Source of the DNA: Mycobacterium sp. 852002-51971_SCH5477799-a
GTDB taxonomy: Bacteria > Actinomycetota > Actinomycetes > Mycobacteriales > Mycobacteriaceae
NCBI RefSeq assembly: GCF_001667145.1
Contig: NZ_LZIF01000116.1
Span: forward strand, 124,001 to 188,000
Length of the DNA: 64,000 nt
Reading direction: 5' to 3'
Shown here: positions 17,325 to 25,972 of the stretch, in pieces
Numbering within the stretch: position 1 is the first letter of the stretch
How the letters are laid out: every line of letters starts with the position of its first letter
Translations under genes and position numbers: made by a program
Notes under the pieces: generated by a model
What the model was told of the DNA's origin: nothing
The model's database searches: none
Seen by the model: only the letters and a program-made list of their open reading frames with translations

Positions 17325-17609
17325 CCGGATAAGGCGGGCCGCGGCCTCCACCGCGGCGCCTACAGCACGTCGGCGCTCGTGGTGAACCTGTCCCGTCCCT
17401 ACGTCGACGGCCTGGAGAATCTGCCGCCCGACGGCCGATTCCTGTTGGTGGGCAACCACACTCAGCTCGGCTCCGAGGTCTTTCTGATTGCGGACGCGGT
17501 ACGGCGCGGCATCGGAACGCGGGTACGGCCACTGGCCGACCGAAATTTCGCTCGGCTGCGCGGATTGCCCGCCGATCTGATGGCGGCGTTCGGCGCCACG
17601 CTGGCCTGA
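17325..17609 (+). pseudogene. Truncated PlsC-type acyltransferase fragment
   Basis: The frame encodes a recognisable front half of a lysophospholipid acyltransferase: RPYVDGLENLPPDGRFLLVGNHTQLGSEVFLIAD, where NHTQLG matches the HX4D-type NH motif region, then TRVRPLADRNFARLRGLPADLMAAFGATLA and a stop at 17609. Family members normally continue another 150 or more residues, including a PGGGRE-type motif, which is absent. No good start codon or ribosome site is seen. It looks like a remnant, from memory resembling Rv1920-type proteins. Confidence 0.7.
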
Positions 17610-17676
17610 GGGCGAAACAGCCCGGGAGCGGTGCGCCCTCAACCGGTCGGCCGGTCGGCGTGGCAGCATCACACGG

Positions 17677-18129
17677 ATGACCAGCACACCGGACGCCGCG
17701 GCGCAGCGCCTGCGTACCCTGGTCCTGTTGCGCCGCGTTCGGGACCGCATCGACCGGGACTACCGGCAGCCGTTGGACGTCGAAGCGCTCGCGCGCGGGG
17801 TGCACATGTCCGCCGGCCACCTCAGCCGCGAATTCCGGCGCGCCTACGGCGAATCGCCGTACTCCTATCTGATGACTCGACGCATCGAGCGAGCGATGGC
17901 GCTGCTGCGCCGCGGCGATCTGAGCGTCACCGAGGTGTGCTTCGCGGTCGGCTGCTCGTCCTTGGGCACCTTCAGCACCCGATTCACCGAACTGGTCGGT
18001 GTGCTGCCCAGCACGTACCGGCGCCAAGCTGCCGGCGCGCTGGCGGGCATGCCGCCATGCGTGGCCAGACAGGTGACGAGACCGATCAGGAATCGAGAAG
18101 CATCCGCCGTCGGACCGCACCTAGCCTGA
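17677..18129 (+). CDS. AraC-family transcriptional regulator (DNA-binding domain only)
   Basis: 150 residues, essentially one AraC DNA-binding domain with no sensor domain. Two helix-turn-helix units: VEALARGVHMSAGHLSREFRRAYG (about 28-51) and VTEVCFAVGCSSLGTFSTRFTELVG (about 87-111), ending LPSTYRR. The short C-terminal tail is unusual. It lies four bases before a VOC-family gene, so the two are an operon and the regulator probably responds to the VOC substrate or stress, as in similar AraC-VOC pairs. Confidence 0.92.
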   Translation: MTSTPDAAAQRLRTLVLLRRVRDRIDRDYRQPLDVEALARGVHMSAGHLSREFRRAYGESPYSYLMTRRIERAMALLRRGDLSVTEVCFAVGCSSLGTFSTRFTELVGVLPSTYRRQAAGALAGMPPCVARQVTRPIRNREASAVGPHLA

Positions 18130-18133
18130 CCGC

Positions 18134-18544
18134 ATGAACATCACCATTCACTCGAGCTTCCTTCCCCACGAGGACCCCGAAGCGTCGCTCGCCTTCTATC
18201 GCGACGTGCTCGGCTTCGAGGTTCGCCTCGACGTCGGCAAGGGCACGATGCGCTGGATCACGGTCGGTCCGCCGAACCAACCTGACACGTCCATCGTCTT
18301 GAACCCACCCGCCGCCAACCCGGGTATCACCGACGACGAGCGCCGCACCATCGCCGAGATGATGGCGAAGGGCAGCTACGCCACACTGCTGCTGGCCACC
18401 AAGGACCTCGACGGCACCTTCGAACGGCTGCAGGCCGGCGACATCGACATCATCCAGGAGCCCACCGACCAGCCGTACGGGCTTCGTGACTGCGCCGTCC
18501 GCGATCCCGCGGGAAACCTCATTCGCATCCAACAATTGCGCTGA
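18134..18544 (+). CDS. VOC-family (glyoxalase/bleomycin-resistance-like) protein
   Basis: 136 residues, one vicinal-oxygen-chelate domain with two beta-alpha-beta-beta-beta repeats: HSSFLPHEDPEASLAFYRDVLGFEVR and DLDGTFERLQAGDIDIIQEPTDQPYGLRDCAVRDPAGNLIRI. The DPAGN ending is typical. Metal ligands are not all obvious, so activity could be dioxygenase-, isomerase- or sequestration-like. It is coupled to the AraC-type regulator upstream. Confidence 0.92.
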   Translation: MNITIHSSFLPHEDPEASLAFYRDVLGFEVRLDVGKGTMRWITVGPPNQPDTSIVLNPPAANPGITDDERRTIAEMMAKGSYATLLLATKDLDGTFERLQAGDIDIIQEPTDQPYGLRDCAVRDPAGNLIRIQQLR

Positions 18545-18593
18545 GCGGATCCCCGTGCGGATGCTTGACCAGCGGTGTGCACAATGCTAAGCA

Positions 18594-18606
18594 AGTGCTC
18601 AGCACT
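18594..18606. promoter_or_regulatory. Palindrome upstream of aldehyde dehydrogenase (candidate operator)
   Basis: AGTGCT-C-AGCACT is a perfect 13-base palindrome located 51 bases before the aldehyde dehydrogenase ATG. It is embedded in TAAGCAAGTGCTCAGC, which resembles TetR-type operators of mycobacterial catabolic genes. No TetR gene lies nearby. Motif only. Confidence 0.4.
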
Positions 18607-18657
18607 GAGCGCATTTGGGCGCCGGGGCGCCACGACCGGCAATACGAAGGGGATCAG

Positions 18658-20112
18658 ATGACGGTGCAGGCGGTATTGGACGACATTCGCAAGCGCCCCG
18701 GAACGGGTGACGTCATCTCGGTCATCGATCCCGCGACCGAGGAGACGATCACCGAATTCACCGACTGCGGCCAAGAGGCGGTCAACGACGCCGCGGCGAA
18801 AGCGAAGGCGACCTTCGAGTCGGGGGTCTGGTCGGACCTGCCGGGTCGCGAGCGGGCCAAGATCCTATGGCGGATCGGCGAGCTGATCGACGAGCACGCC
18901 GAGGAGTTCGCCCAGCTCGACTCGCTCAACACCGGCATGCCGCTGATGCAGGCCCAGTTGCAGATGTCGACCTGTTCGGAGTTCTTCCGTTACTACGCCG
19001 GCTGGTGTTCGAAGATCAACGGTGTCGCATACGACGTGAAGACCGACGGCATTGCGACCGACAACTACGTCAACATGCACGCCTACACGCTCAAAGAGCC
19101 GTACAGCGTGGTGGGGCTGATCTTCCCGTGGAACGGTCCGATCTTCAACGCCAGCGCGAAGCTTGCCCCGGCCCTGGCCGCGGGTGGCAGCCTGCTCGTC
19201 AAGCCGGCGGAGGAGACGCCGCTGTCGGCGCTGCTGTTGGACCGACTCGTCCACGAGGCCGGCGTGCCCGAGGGCGTGGTCAATCTGCTGACCGGCTACG
19301 GCCACACCGCGGGCGCCGCCATCACCGCGCATCCCGACGTCCAAAAGGTCGCCTTCACCGGCTCAACCGAGGTCGGCAAGGAGATCGTGCGGGCCTCGGC
19401 TGACAACCTGAAGAAGGTCACGCTCGAACTCGGCGGGAAATCCCCGGTGCTGATCTTCGACGACGCAAACCTGGACAACGCCATCATGATGGCGTCGCTG
19501 GGCATCTTCGTGCACTCCGGCCAGGGCTGCGTGTGCGGGTCGCGCATCTTCGCCCAGCGCGGTGTATACGACCGGGTCGTGGAGGGCATTGCGATGATGG
19601 CGAATTCGTTCAAGTTGGGCGCCCCTAGCGAGGAGGGCTGCGTCAGCGGCCCACTGATCAGCCAAAAGCAGCTGAACCGGGTCATGGGCTTCATCGACGA
19701 GGGCAAGAAGGACGGCGTCGAAGTGGTCACCGGCGGCCACCGACTGGACCGCAAAGGCTACTTCGTCCACCCGACGGTCCTCACCAACGTCGACACCAGC
19801 ATGCGGCTGTACCAGCAGGAGATCTTCGGTCCGGTGGTCACCATCCTGCCGTTCGACGACGAGGACGAGGCCGTGGCGCTTGCCAACGACACGACCTACG
19901 GGCTGGCCGCGACCGCCTGGACGGAGAACCTCGGCCGGGCCCACCGGATCATGAGGCGACTGCAGGCCGGCAGCGTCCAGGTCAACTGCCAGCTGGTCTT
20001 CGACCACGATGTGCCATTCGGCGGGTACAAGCAGTCAGGCTGGGGTCACGAGTTCGGCAAAGAGGGCCTCGAGATCTACCTGAAAACGAAGTCGGTCTGG
20101 GCCCAGCTCTAG
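18658..20112 (+). CDS. NAD(P)-dependent aldehyde dehydrogenase
   Basis: 484 residues from ATG 18658, which follows AAGGGG; the frame upstream to 18565 is not needed. The ALDH superfamily signature is clear: IFPWNGP, LELGGKSP with catalytic Glu257, and GQGCVCGSR with catalytic Cys291 (the usual Ala after it is a second Cys, 293). Oxidises an aldehyde to the acid. The C-terminus YKQSGWGHEFGKEGLEIYL matches closely the decayed copy at 61656-61886, so the genome once had at least two paralogs here. Probably single-gene, with a candidate operator upstream and a strong terminator after it. Confidence 0.95.
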   Translation: MTVQAVLDDIRKRPGTGDVISVIDPATEETITEFTDCGQEAVNDAAAKAKATFESGVWSDLPGRERAKILWRIGELIDEHAEEFAQLDSLNTGMPLMQAQLQMSTCSEFFRYYAGWCSKINGVAYDVKTDGIATDNYVNMHAYTLKEPYSVVGLIFPWNGPIFNASAKLAPALAAGGSLLVKPAEETPLSALLLDRLVHEAGVPEGVVNLLTGYGHTAGAAITAHPDVQKVAFTGSTEVGKEIVRASADNLKKVTLELGGKSPVLIFDDANLDNAIMMASLGIFVHSGQGCVCGSRIFAQRGVYDRVVEGIAMMANSFKLGAPSEEGCVSGPLISQKQLNRVMGFIDEGKKDGVEVVTGGHRLDRKGYFVHPTVLTNVDTSMRLYQQEIFGPVVTILPFDDEDEAVALANDTTYGLAATAWTENLGRAHRIMRRLQAGSVQVNCQLVFDHDVPFGGYKQSGWGHEFGKEGLEIYLKTKSVWAQL

Positions 20113-20132
20113 ACCTGTTGTCGCTCGCACAA

Positions 20133-20172
20133 CGGAGAAGTCCCGGACCGACCAGGGTCCGGGACTTCTCCG
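20133..20172. terminator. Bidirectional 17-bp hairpin terminator
   Basis: Perfect inverted repeat CGGAGAAGTCCCGGACC (20133-20149) and its complement (20156-20172) with a 6-base loop. It lies between two convergent genes, 20 bases after the aldehyde dehydrogenase stop and 16 bases beyond the stop of the small membrane protein gene, so it can serve both. Confidence 0.8.
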
Positions 20173-20188
20173 ACGGCCGTCGGACTAG

Positions 20189-20443
20189 TCAAGATCCCTT
20201 GTGATAGCGCGTGAGGAACCCGATGGAGGCCACGGCGGCGGCGGTTCCGATCACAGCCCACAGCACTAACTGGAAGGCCATCGCGCCGAAAAACCAGCCG
20301 AAAGTCATTCCGATATAAAGCATCCAGATCACCCGGTAAAAGCTCCAGACCGCCAGCAGGCCGGTGCTGATGCCGATGTACAGGCTCCGTTGGCGATCGA
20401 CACGGTTGATGTGTTCTTGGATGCTGGTCGGCACGATATTCAC
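20189..20443 (-). CDS. Small two-helix membrane protein
   Basis: 84 residues from a GTG at 20443, with GGAAAGGAAG 7-10 bases upstream on the minus strand, which settles this start. Two hydrophobic segments, SLYIGISTGLLAVWSFYRVIWMLYIGMTFGWFF and FQLVLWAVIGTAAAVASIGFL, suggest an integral membrane protein, possibly with a short N-terminal amphipathic helix (PTSIQEHINRVDRQR). Resembles the many small mycobacterial 2TM proteins; function unknown. A short inverted repeat at about 20466-20485 lies in its leader. Confidence 0.75.
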   Translation of the reverse strand: MNIVPTSIQEHINRVDRQRSLYIGISTGLLAVWSFYRVIWMLYIGMTFGWFFGAMAFQLVLWAVIGTAAAVASIGFLTRYHKGS

Positions 20444-20618
20444 TTGCTGTCTTCCTTTCCTGGGGCGCCACCTTGGTGGTGGCGTCGTTGCGGTAAGTAC
20501 AGACCCGCCCGGTGGCTACCGATCCCAATCGGATGCCGCTGACCGCACCGCCGATTCCGCGCCGCAGGCCTCGCGTGCGCTCTACGCTGCACAGGGAGCC
20601 TGGAGAAGGGTTGCCTCG

Positions 20619-21293
20619 ATGAACATGCCCCGCATGGCCCTGGTCTGGATCGCCCTGCTGACTGGGCTGATCGCAACCTCGTCGGCCGGCCCCGCGGGCG
20701 CCGATCTGTCGTCCACCGAGGTGATCACCGTGATGGCCGTCGGGCCCGGCGGCGAAGCAATGAACGGCTACAAGGTCGCATCCGGACCAGGCAACGTCGG
20801 GCAGGCCAGCAACTGCTCGGAACCGTCGCCGTCGGCGGTTGCCGACAACGTCTACTACTGTTCGCCGAGCGCGGCCGGAGCCGGCACCTGCTGGCCCTCC
20901 ACGCCGGGATCTCTTCTGTGCATGGACAATCCGTGGGACCTGCAGATGCACCGGGTGATGTTCGACGGCCAGCTTTCGCCCGTACACCCAACTGCCAACC
21001 CGGACCCGTTCGCGCTCGCCCTCGACGACGGAACACACTGCCTGCTGCGCAATGGCGGCGCGTGGGGCGGACGCGCCGACGGCTACGTCGGCGTCTACGG
21101 ATGCGGCGGCGGCGGGAGCGACCCAGCCGTGCTGTGGCTGCCCAGCCAGGGCGCGGGAACCTGCATCGACCGCTCATCGCCGGTGTGGACGGTCAAAGTC
21201 GGTCGCCTCGGCGCTCCCGACGCCGTTTTTCCACCGCCTGCGGTCCGCGCCGTGACCGCAGCCTGGTTCGCCGGAGGCAGGGCCGGGCAGTAG
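20619..21293 (+). CDS. Secreted protein of unknown function
   Basis: 224 residues from ATG 20619, with GGAGAAGGG upstream; the frame is open to 20364 but the leader peptide marks the start. Signal peptide: RMALVWIALLTGLIATSSAGPAGADL. The mature part is Gly/Ser/Pro-rich with at least eight cysteines (ASNCSEPS, YYCSPSAAGAGTCWPS, LLCMDN, HCLLRNGG, YGCGGG, TCID), consistent with several disulfides in an exported protein. The DGTHCLLRNGGAWGGR stretch is common to a family of mycobacterial secreted proteins. Function unknown. Confidence 0.8.
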   Translation: MNMPRMALVWIALLTGLIATSSAGPAGADLSSTEVITVMAVGPGGEAMNGYKVASGPGNVGQASNCSEPSPSAVADNVYYCSPSAAGAGTCWPSTPGSLLCMDNPWDLQMHRVMFDGQLSPVHPTANPDPFALALDDGTHCLLRNGGAWGGRADGYVGVYGCGGGGSDPAVLWLPSQGAGTCIDRSSPVWTVKVGRLGAPDAVFPPPAVRAVTAAWFAGGRAGQ

Positions 21294-21322
21294 GACGGCA
21301 GCGATACTGCTATAACGCACGT

Positions 21323-22165
21323 ATGTCAGATCCCGGGCACACGATCACCCATGTTTCCGACACGGCCCGGTGGACGGCGTTGCACAGGGCCACCGAATCG
21401 GCCCGTCCCGATGCGCTGTTCCACGATCCCCTCGCCGAACGGCTGGCCGGTGCGCACGGCCGCGCGATCGTCGCAGGAGTTCCATGGACGAATCGCAGTG
21501 GTTATTGGCTGGTCGCACGCACCAAGCTCATCGACGATGCCATCGCCGACGCACTCGCGCACGGCTGTGACCGCGTCCTGAATCTGGCCGCAGGCCTGGA
21601 TGCCCGGCCCTACCGCCTAGACCTTCCGTCCGATCTCACCTGGGTCGAGGCCGACCTACCGGAGTTGCTCGCGGAAAAGACCCACGTACTCGTTGATCAG
21701 ACCCCGCGTTGCCGGGTGACTCGCATAGCGGTTGACCTCGCCGACCCGCAGGCCCGAGACGCCTTTTTCAACGAGGCGCTGCAGGGCGCGACGAAGGCCT
21801 TCGTGCTGACCGAGGGGCTCTCGATGTACCTGGAGTCCTCCGACATCGCGGCGCTTTCGGGTGCGATCAAGCGACCCGAGGTCGCTTGGTGGATGCTGGA
21901 TTTCGCCTTTCCCGGCCTGAAGAAGCGGATCAACAAGCAGGTCGCCGGAATCTCGGAAAACGCGCCGTTCAAATTCGCACCGGAGAACGGGCTGGCCTTC
22001 TTCGAAGACCTGGGGTGGCGTGCGGCCGAAGCGGAATCACTGCTGGTGGCCGCCAACCGGCTGCACCGCCTGCCCATCTGGATGCGCCCGCTCACCTGGC
22101 GGCGATCGGATCTGCGCCGTCCGGGTGGCACACCCGCGTCTGCCGTCGCCCTGCTGACCCACTAG
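21323..22165 (+). CDS. SAM-dependent methyltransferase (LCMT-like, mycobacterial family)
   Basis: 280 residues from ATG 21323. The family start HTITHVSDTARWTALHRATESARPDALFHDPLAERL and the SAM site VLNLAAGLDARPYRLDLP with WVEADLPELL are clear. This is the large mycobacterial family of leucine carboxyl methyltransferase-like enzymes, whose acceptors are mostly unknown. The C-terminal half is helical, ending with a basic segment. It follows the secreted protein gene by 29 bases and may be cotranscribed. Confidence 0.93.
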   Translation: MSDPGHTITHVSDTARWTALHRATESARPDALFHDPLAERLAGAHGRAIVAGVPWTNRSGYWLVARTKLIDDAIADALAHGCDRVLNLAAGLDARPYRLDLPSDLTWVEADLPELLAEKTHVLVDQTPRCRVTRIAVDLADPQARDAFFNEALQGATKAFVLTEGLSMYLESSDIAALSGAIKRPEVAWWMLDFAFPGLKKRINKQVAGISENAPFKFAPENGLAFFEDLGWRAAEAESLLVAANRLHRLPIWMRPLTWRRSDLRRPGGTPASAVALLTH

Positions 22166-22188
22166 ACGCTCGGGCCCCTGCAGGGCAC

Positions 22189-23037
22189 CTACCAGACGCG
22201 TATCCAGTCCACGAGCATGTCGGCGGGGTAGCTGCCCGGCCCGGGATCGCCGCCGCCGGAACCGGCTACCGCCAGGTTGAACACCGGGTACACCGTGTAG
22301 CCCGCTCCGTTGAACGGCCAATCCGGCAGCGAGTTCGCCGGCACGTCGAAGTAGGGTGCCGCGCCGTCGACATAGTCTTTCCAGAAGCGGATGCCGGCCT
22401 GATCCCATTGGCAGCGCCAGGTGTGCCAGCCACTGTCCACCGCGATGTTGTGGGTCTTCCACTCACCGCCGTTGGCTTTGGCGTGCACTGTGGTGGCCGA
22501 GGGCCAACTACCGTTGCCGTACCACTCCATGACGTCGATCTCGCCTTGATCGTCATTGCCCAGCCAGTAGGCCGGCCACGCGCCGGCGGTGAGACAGTTC
22601 AGCTTTATCCGGGTTTCCCACGTGTGGCCCACGCCGCCGCGCCACAGACTCTGCACCTTGCCGCTGAAATAGGTGGAACCATCCTTGGCGGCGCGCAGGA
22701 CCAGGTTGGAATTGCCGTCGACAAACACATTGCGGCGATCGTCGCGGTATTGCCCGATGTGCTCGGGCAGCTCCCAATAGGTGGGGTCCTTGATCGTCTC
22801 GCGGGCTTTGGCCACCGCCCACTTCGACGCGTCGGGCGCCGAGCCGGCCGGACCGTCGAATTCATCGGCAAAAATGTAGGATCCGGACTGACCGCTGGGC
22901 GCGGCGGGCGGCGGTAACCGCCCGGCGGGCACATCGTGTCGGGACGGGTGGGCCCACGCTTTCTGGGCCGGCAGCGCGGCCGCCAGCACGCCGATCCCGG
23001 TTGTCAATATCATGCGGCGACGATCGATCTCCGGCAT
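22189..23037 (-). CDS. Exported glycoside hydrolase family 16 (beta-glucanase-like)
   Basis: 282 residues from ATG 23037. The N-terminus DRRRMILTTGIGVLAAAL is Tat-like with three Arg and a hydrophobic core ending AWA. The GH16 domain covers about 40-282 with the catalytic motif GEIDVMEWYG: Glu166 nucleophile, Asp168 and Glu171 acid/base. The ADEFDG start and WPAYWLGND, WHTWRCQWD and VFNLAVAGSGGG stretches fit 1,3-beta-glucanases. By memory the closest M. tuberculosis relative is Rv0315. It probably acts on an external or host beta-glucan. Confidence 0.93.
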   Translation of the reverse strand: MPEIDRRRMILTTGIGVLAAALPAQKAWAHPSRHDVPAGRLPPPAAPSGQSGSYIFADEFDGPAGSAPDASKWAVAKARETIKDPTYWELPEHIGQYRDDRRNVFVDGNSNLVLRAAKDGSTYFSGKVQSLWRGGVGHTWETRIKLNCLTAGAWPAYWLGNDDQGEIDVMEWYGNGSWPSATTVHAKANGGEWKTHNIAVDSGWHTWRCQWDQAGIRFWKDYVDGAAPYFDVPANSLPDWPFNGAGYTVYPVFNLAVAGSGGGDPGPGSYPADMLVDWIRVW

Positions 23038-23293
23038 AAGCAAGGAACCCTAGCAGCCGACCGTGCAGAAGGTTGAAGCGGCAATTTGTCGGTGGCTGCC
23101 GCTATCGTTCGGATCGCGGTCGGGCCAGCATGGACGACAGCACGGCAGTGGCAATGGATGAGGCCGCAAATTCACGGCGAATTCTCATCTTGGCAGGTGG
23201 TTTGGTCTCAGGATACGGCGGGCATTCTGGAATCACGATCCAATAACCACTGTTTTGGGCTTTTTGCGGGTGGTCTGAGAGGAGTTGACGATC

Positions 23294-23500
23294 GTGGCGA
23301 ATAAATCAGAAGGCACGGTTATTTTCCTTCAGTCCCATCCGGCATGGATCGCGGCTCAGCGTCGGGAGCGCGAACGTAATGACGCAATGCGCCGTCATCC
23401 TTCATTTCGCGCCCGTCAACGCGCCGCTGGCTCTGGTAACGCAGTCGTTCCGATGGTGCGCAACTTCAAGCTGTGCTCGAGCGGCAATACATCGGCCTGA
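23294..23500 (+). CDS. Small hypothetical protein
   Basis: 68 residues from GTG 23294, with GAGAGGAG about 10 bases upstream. Arg-rich in the middle (WIAAQRRERERNDAMRRHPSFRARQRAA), no signal or membrane segment. The local sequence is less GC-rich than its neighbours. On either side, 23038-23293 and 23501-23660 hold no other credible gene. It could be a small nucleic-acid-binding protein or a chance frame. Confidence 0.4.
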   Translation: MANKSEGTVIFLQSHPAWIAAQRRERERNDAMRRHPSFRARQRAAGSGNAVVPMVRNFKLCSSGNTSA

Positions 23501-23660
23501 ATACCACGCCAAATTTGTAGCGAACCCAATCACATCCGTCGTCGCTGAAAGACCACCCGCGAACAATCGACAACATCGGCCGGACAGTTCTCCAGTCAAA
23601 TTATTCAGACTCCCTGGGGTTTAGCTGTAGCTTCTCGCAGCGGCCGCCGTCTCGCTCATG

Positions 23661-24302
23661 TCAGTCGCGCCCCGACGTCGCGGCACCGATGTCTAGGACA
23701 CCGTCGCCGTGCGGGTCGTCAACCTCCACGATCGGGTCGTCGACGTCGTCGAATTCCAGCCGCAATGCCCGGGACATGATGGCGTGCATTACGTACATGG
23801 TGGTGGTGTAAGTGAATTCCAAGATCTCGGTGTCGGTGAAGACTTCCCGTAACTGAGTGAACAACTGCTCGGGCACCCGACCATGTTGGCCCGCAAGGCA
23901 ATCCGCGTACGCCAGCAACAACCGCTCGGCGTGATCGAAACAGTCGGCGGTCTCCCAGGACGGTATGGCCGCGATTTTCTCCTCGGACAATCCCGCCGAT
24001 CGGCACGCCTTGCAGTGTTGCGAGAAGACGAACTGGCTGCCGACCACCCAGCCTGCCCGGATCTGGCCCAATTCTCGGTGATCGGCCCGGATCGAGACCT
24101 CTTCGCGGTAGAGGCGGAAGCCGCGCACGGCATGGCGCAGGGCGGCGGGGGACTGCGCCATCACCGTCCACCAGTTGCCGGGAGTGCCACCGACAGCGCC
24201 CGGCTCCGCCACCGGATCGCGGTCGCCGAACATCGAGTCGTACATCTTCAGCGTGAATTCGTCGCTGACTTCATCCCGCGGAATCGGCTTCAGACGCGGC
24301 AT
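23661..24302 (-). CDS. Carboxymuconolactone decarboxylase/AhpD-like protein
   Basis: 213 residues, starting at ATG 24302 after GAGGGGAGG. The CMD fold is indicated by REEVSIRADHRELGQIRAGWVVGSQFVFSQHCKACRSAGL, with a CKAC redox pair preceded by a His as in AhpD peroxidase-type proteins, then EEKIAAIPSW and AERLLLAYAD. Family members reduce peroxides or decarboxylate a lactone. The chain has a poorly conserved acidic C-terminus (DDVDDPIVEVDDPHGDG). Monocistronic by spacing. Confidence 0.9.
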   Translation of the reverse strand: MPRLKPIPRDEVSDEFTLKMYDSMFGDRDPVAEPGAVGGTPGNWWTVMAQSPAALRHAVRGFRLYREEVSIRADHRELGQIRAGWVVGSQFVFSQHCKACRSAGLSEEKIAAIPSWETADCFDHAERLLLAYADCLAGQHGRVPEQLFTQLREVFTDTEILEFTYTTTMYVMHAIMSRALRLEFDDVDDPIVEVDDPHGDGVLDIGAATSGRD

Positions 24303-24486
24303 TGCGCCTCCCCTCGGCTAGCGGCACGGACCTGGCATTTACGCAGATCGCATTCGATCGTAGGTTCTGCGCTGGGCACCGCCGTATCCCGCGGGAAGGC
24401 GCTGCCGCCCACTGGCCGACGCGGCGAACCCGCTAGCCGTGCAGCCTTGACCTGTTGGCTGCAGCGAAGCGCCGCCGACGAGTCGG

Positions 24487-25179
24487 TCAGAGCTTGCCGG
24501 CGACGAAGTCCGCGGCCTGGTTAGCCATGCCGGCGTCGATGTAGGCGCCCGCGAGGTGTTGTGGCCAGTTTTCCTTCCAGGTGTTCGGGTCGGCCGGGTT
24601 GCAGACGGGATCCGCGCCGTGGCACAACTCGATGGTCCGGTCGTTGTAGATCGGATTGAAGTTGGTGATCGGACCCACCCATTGGCTTCCGTTGCCGAAC
24701 AGCGCGACGGCGGCGATGTGCTGATCGGCGCCGGGCGGCAGCGGGCTGTCGAACCCGAACGCGCCGACGGGCGCCGCGAGCACGACATCGGTGACCGCCG
24801 CGCCCAGCGAGTAACCGCCCAGCACCAGCCGGGTGTCGGGGCAGTTGTTGATCATGTCCTGGACGTGGTGGCTCATGTTGTTGGCGCCCTGGGCGACCTC
24901 GGTATCGGCTGGATACTGCACGGCGTACACACCGACGGTCCTATTCACCTTGCTGCGCACATCGCTGATGAACGCGTTGCCCAGCACACCGGGGCCGGGT
25001 GCTTCGTTACGGCCCCGGGCGAACACGACCTGCACGGGCGGGCAGTTCGCGGCCGCGGCCGACGGGACCGGCCAAGGTATCCCGGGGGGAAGCACCGCGG
25101 CGGGCAGCATCAGGGCTGCCGCGGCCATGACCGCGGCGAGGCCAACACCAGCAAAGTTGCGGATAAGCAAGGCGGGCAC
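24487..25179 (-). CDS. Exported cutinase-family alpha/beta hydrolase
   Basis: 230 residues from GTG 25179. The upstream frame is longer, but the signal peptide begins here (LLIRNFAGVGLAAVMAAAALMLPAAV). The mature domain starts NCPPVQVVFARGRNEAPGPG, has the nucleophile elbow LGGYSLGAAV with Ser124, and later CHGADPVCNP and HLAGAYIDAGM, which carry the Asp and His of the triad. Mycobacterial cutinase-like enzymes hydrolyse esters and phospholipids. It is the Cut3/Cut4-like type rather than the Cfp21 type at 46.6 kb. No clear ribosome site precedes the start. Confidence 0.9.
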   Translation of the reverse strand: MPALLIRNFAGVGLAAVMAAAALMLPAAVLPPGIPWPVPSAAAANCPPVQVVFARGRNEAPGPGVLGNAFISDVRSKVNRTVGVYAVQYPADTEVAQGANNMSHHVQDMINNCPDTRLVLGGYSLGAAVTDVVLAAPVGAFGFDSPLPPGADQHIAAVALFGNGSQWVGPITNFNPIYNDRTIELCHGADPVCNPADPNTWKENWPQHLAGAYIDAGMANQAADFVAGKL

Positions 25180-25305
25180 GCAGATGATGGTAGAGCGAAC
25201 CCGCCCCGCGCGCTGGGCAGCCGGGCATACAGACCGCGCGTGATCGTTCAGCGCGAACAACGACCACGGTGCCGGCGGCGTCGAGCGAGACGATAGGTTC
25301 AGCTG

Positions 25306-25968
25306 ATGAGCCACGTCGACGCGAATGCGCCCGAGCGTTTGTTCGCGCTGGCCGAACAGGTGCAAGGTTTCATGCCGGCCGACGAGGGGCGGGCGCTGTA
25401 CGACGCCGCACTGCGGTACCTCGGCGGTGGAATCGGCGTCGAGATCGGCACCTACTGCGGCAAATCCACCCTTTTGCTGGGCGCGGCGGCGCAACAAACC
25501 GGCAGCGTGCTCTACACGGTCGACCACCATCACGGTTCCGAGGAGCACCAGGTCGGGTGGGAATATCACGACGCGTCGATGGTGGATGACGTCACGGGTT
25601 TGTTCGACACACTGCCGATCTTTCGTCGGGCGCTCGATACCGCCCGGTTGGACGACCATGTCGTCGCCATCGTCGGCAAGTCACCCCTGGTGGCGCGAGC
25701 GTGGCGAGCACCGCTGCAGTTCTTGTTCATTGATGGCGGCCACAGCGAGGCGGCCGCGAACCAGGACTTCGACGGCTGGGCGAAGTGGGTCGACACCGGT
25801 GGGGCACTGGTCATTCACGACGTGTTTCCCGACCCGAAGGACGGCGGGCGGCCACCGTATTACATCTACTGTCGCGCACTCGATTCCGGACAATTCCGGG
25901 AGGTGTCAGCGACCGGATCGCTGCGGCTCCTCGAACGTGTCGGCGGCGGGCCGGGGGAACAGGTCTAG
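25306..25968 (+). CDS. Class I SAM-dependent methyltransferase (TylF/Methyltransf_24 type)
   Basis: 220 residues from ATG 25306. The SAM-binding loop is in GVEIGTYCGKSTLLLGAAA (about 45-62), followed by LYTVDHHHGSEEHQ and FLFIDGGHSEAAANQDFDGW, the acidic loop-plus-metal pattern of this group. The gene ends four bases from the convergent toroid-fold gene, so it belongs spatially to the GT4-methyltransferase cluster. Acceptor unknown. Confidence 0.9.
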   Translation: MSHVDANAPERLFALAEQVQGFMPADEGRALYDAALRYLGGGIGVEIGTYCGKSTLLLGAAAQQTGSVLYTVDHHHGSEEHQVGWEYHDASMVDDVTGLFDTLPIFRRALDTARLDDHVVAIVGKSPLVARAWRAPLQFLFIDGGHSEAAANQDFDGWAKWVDTGGALVIHDVFPDPKDGGRPPYYIYCRALDSGQFREVSATGSLRLLERVGGGPGEQV

Positions 25969-25972
25969 CGGG

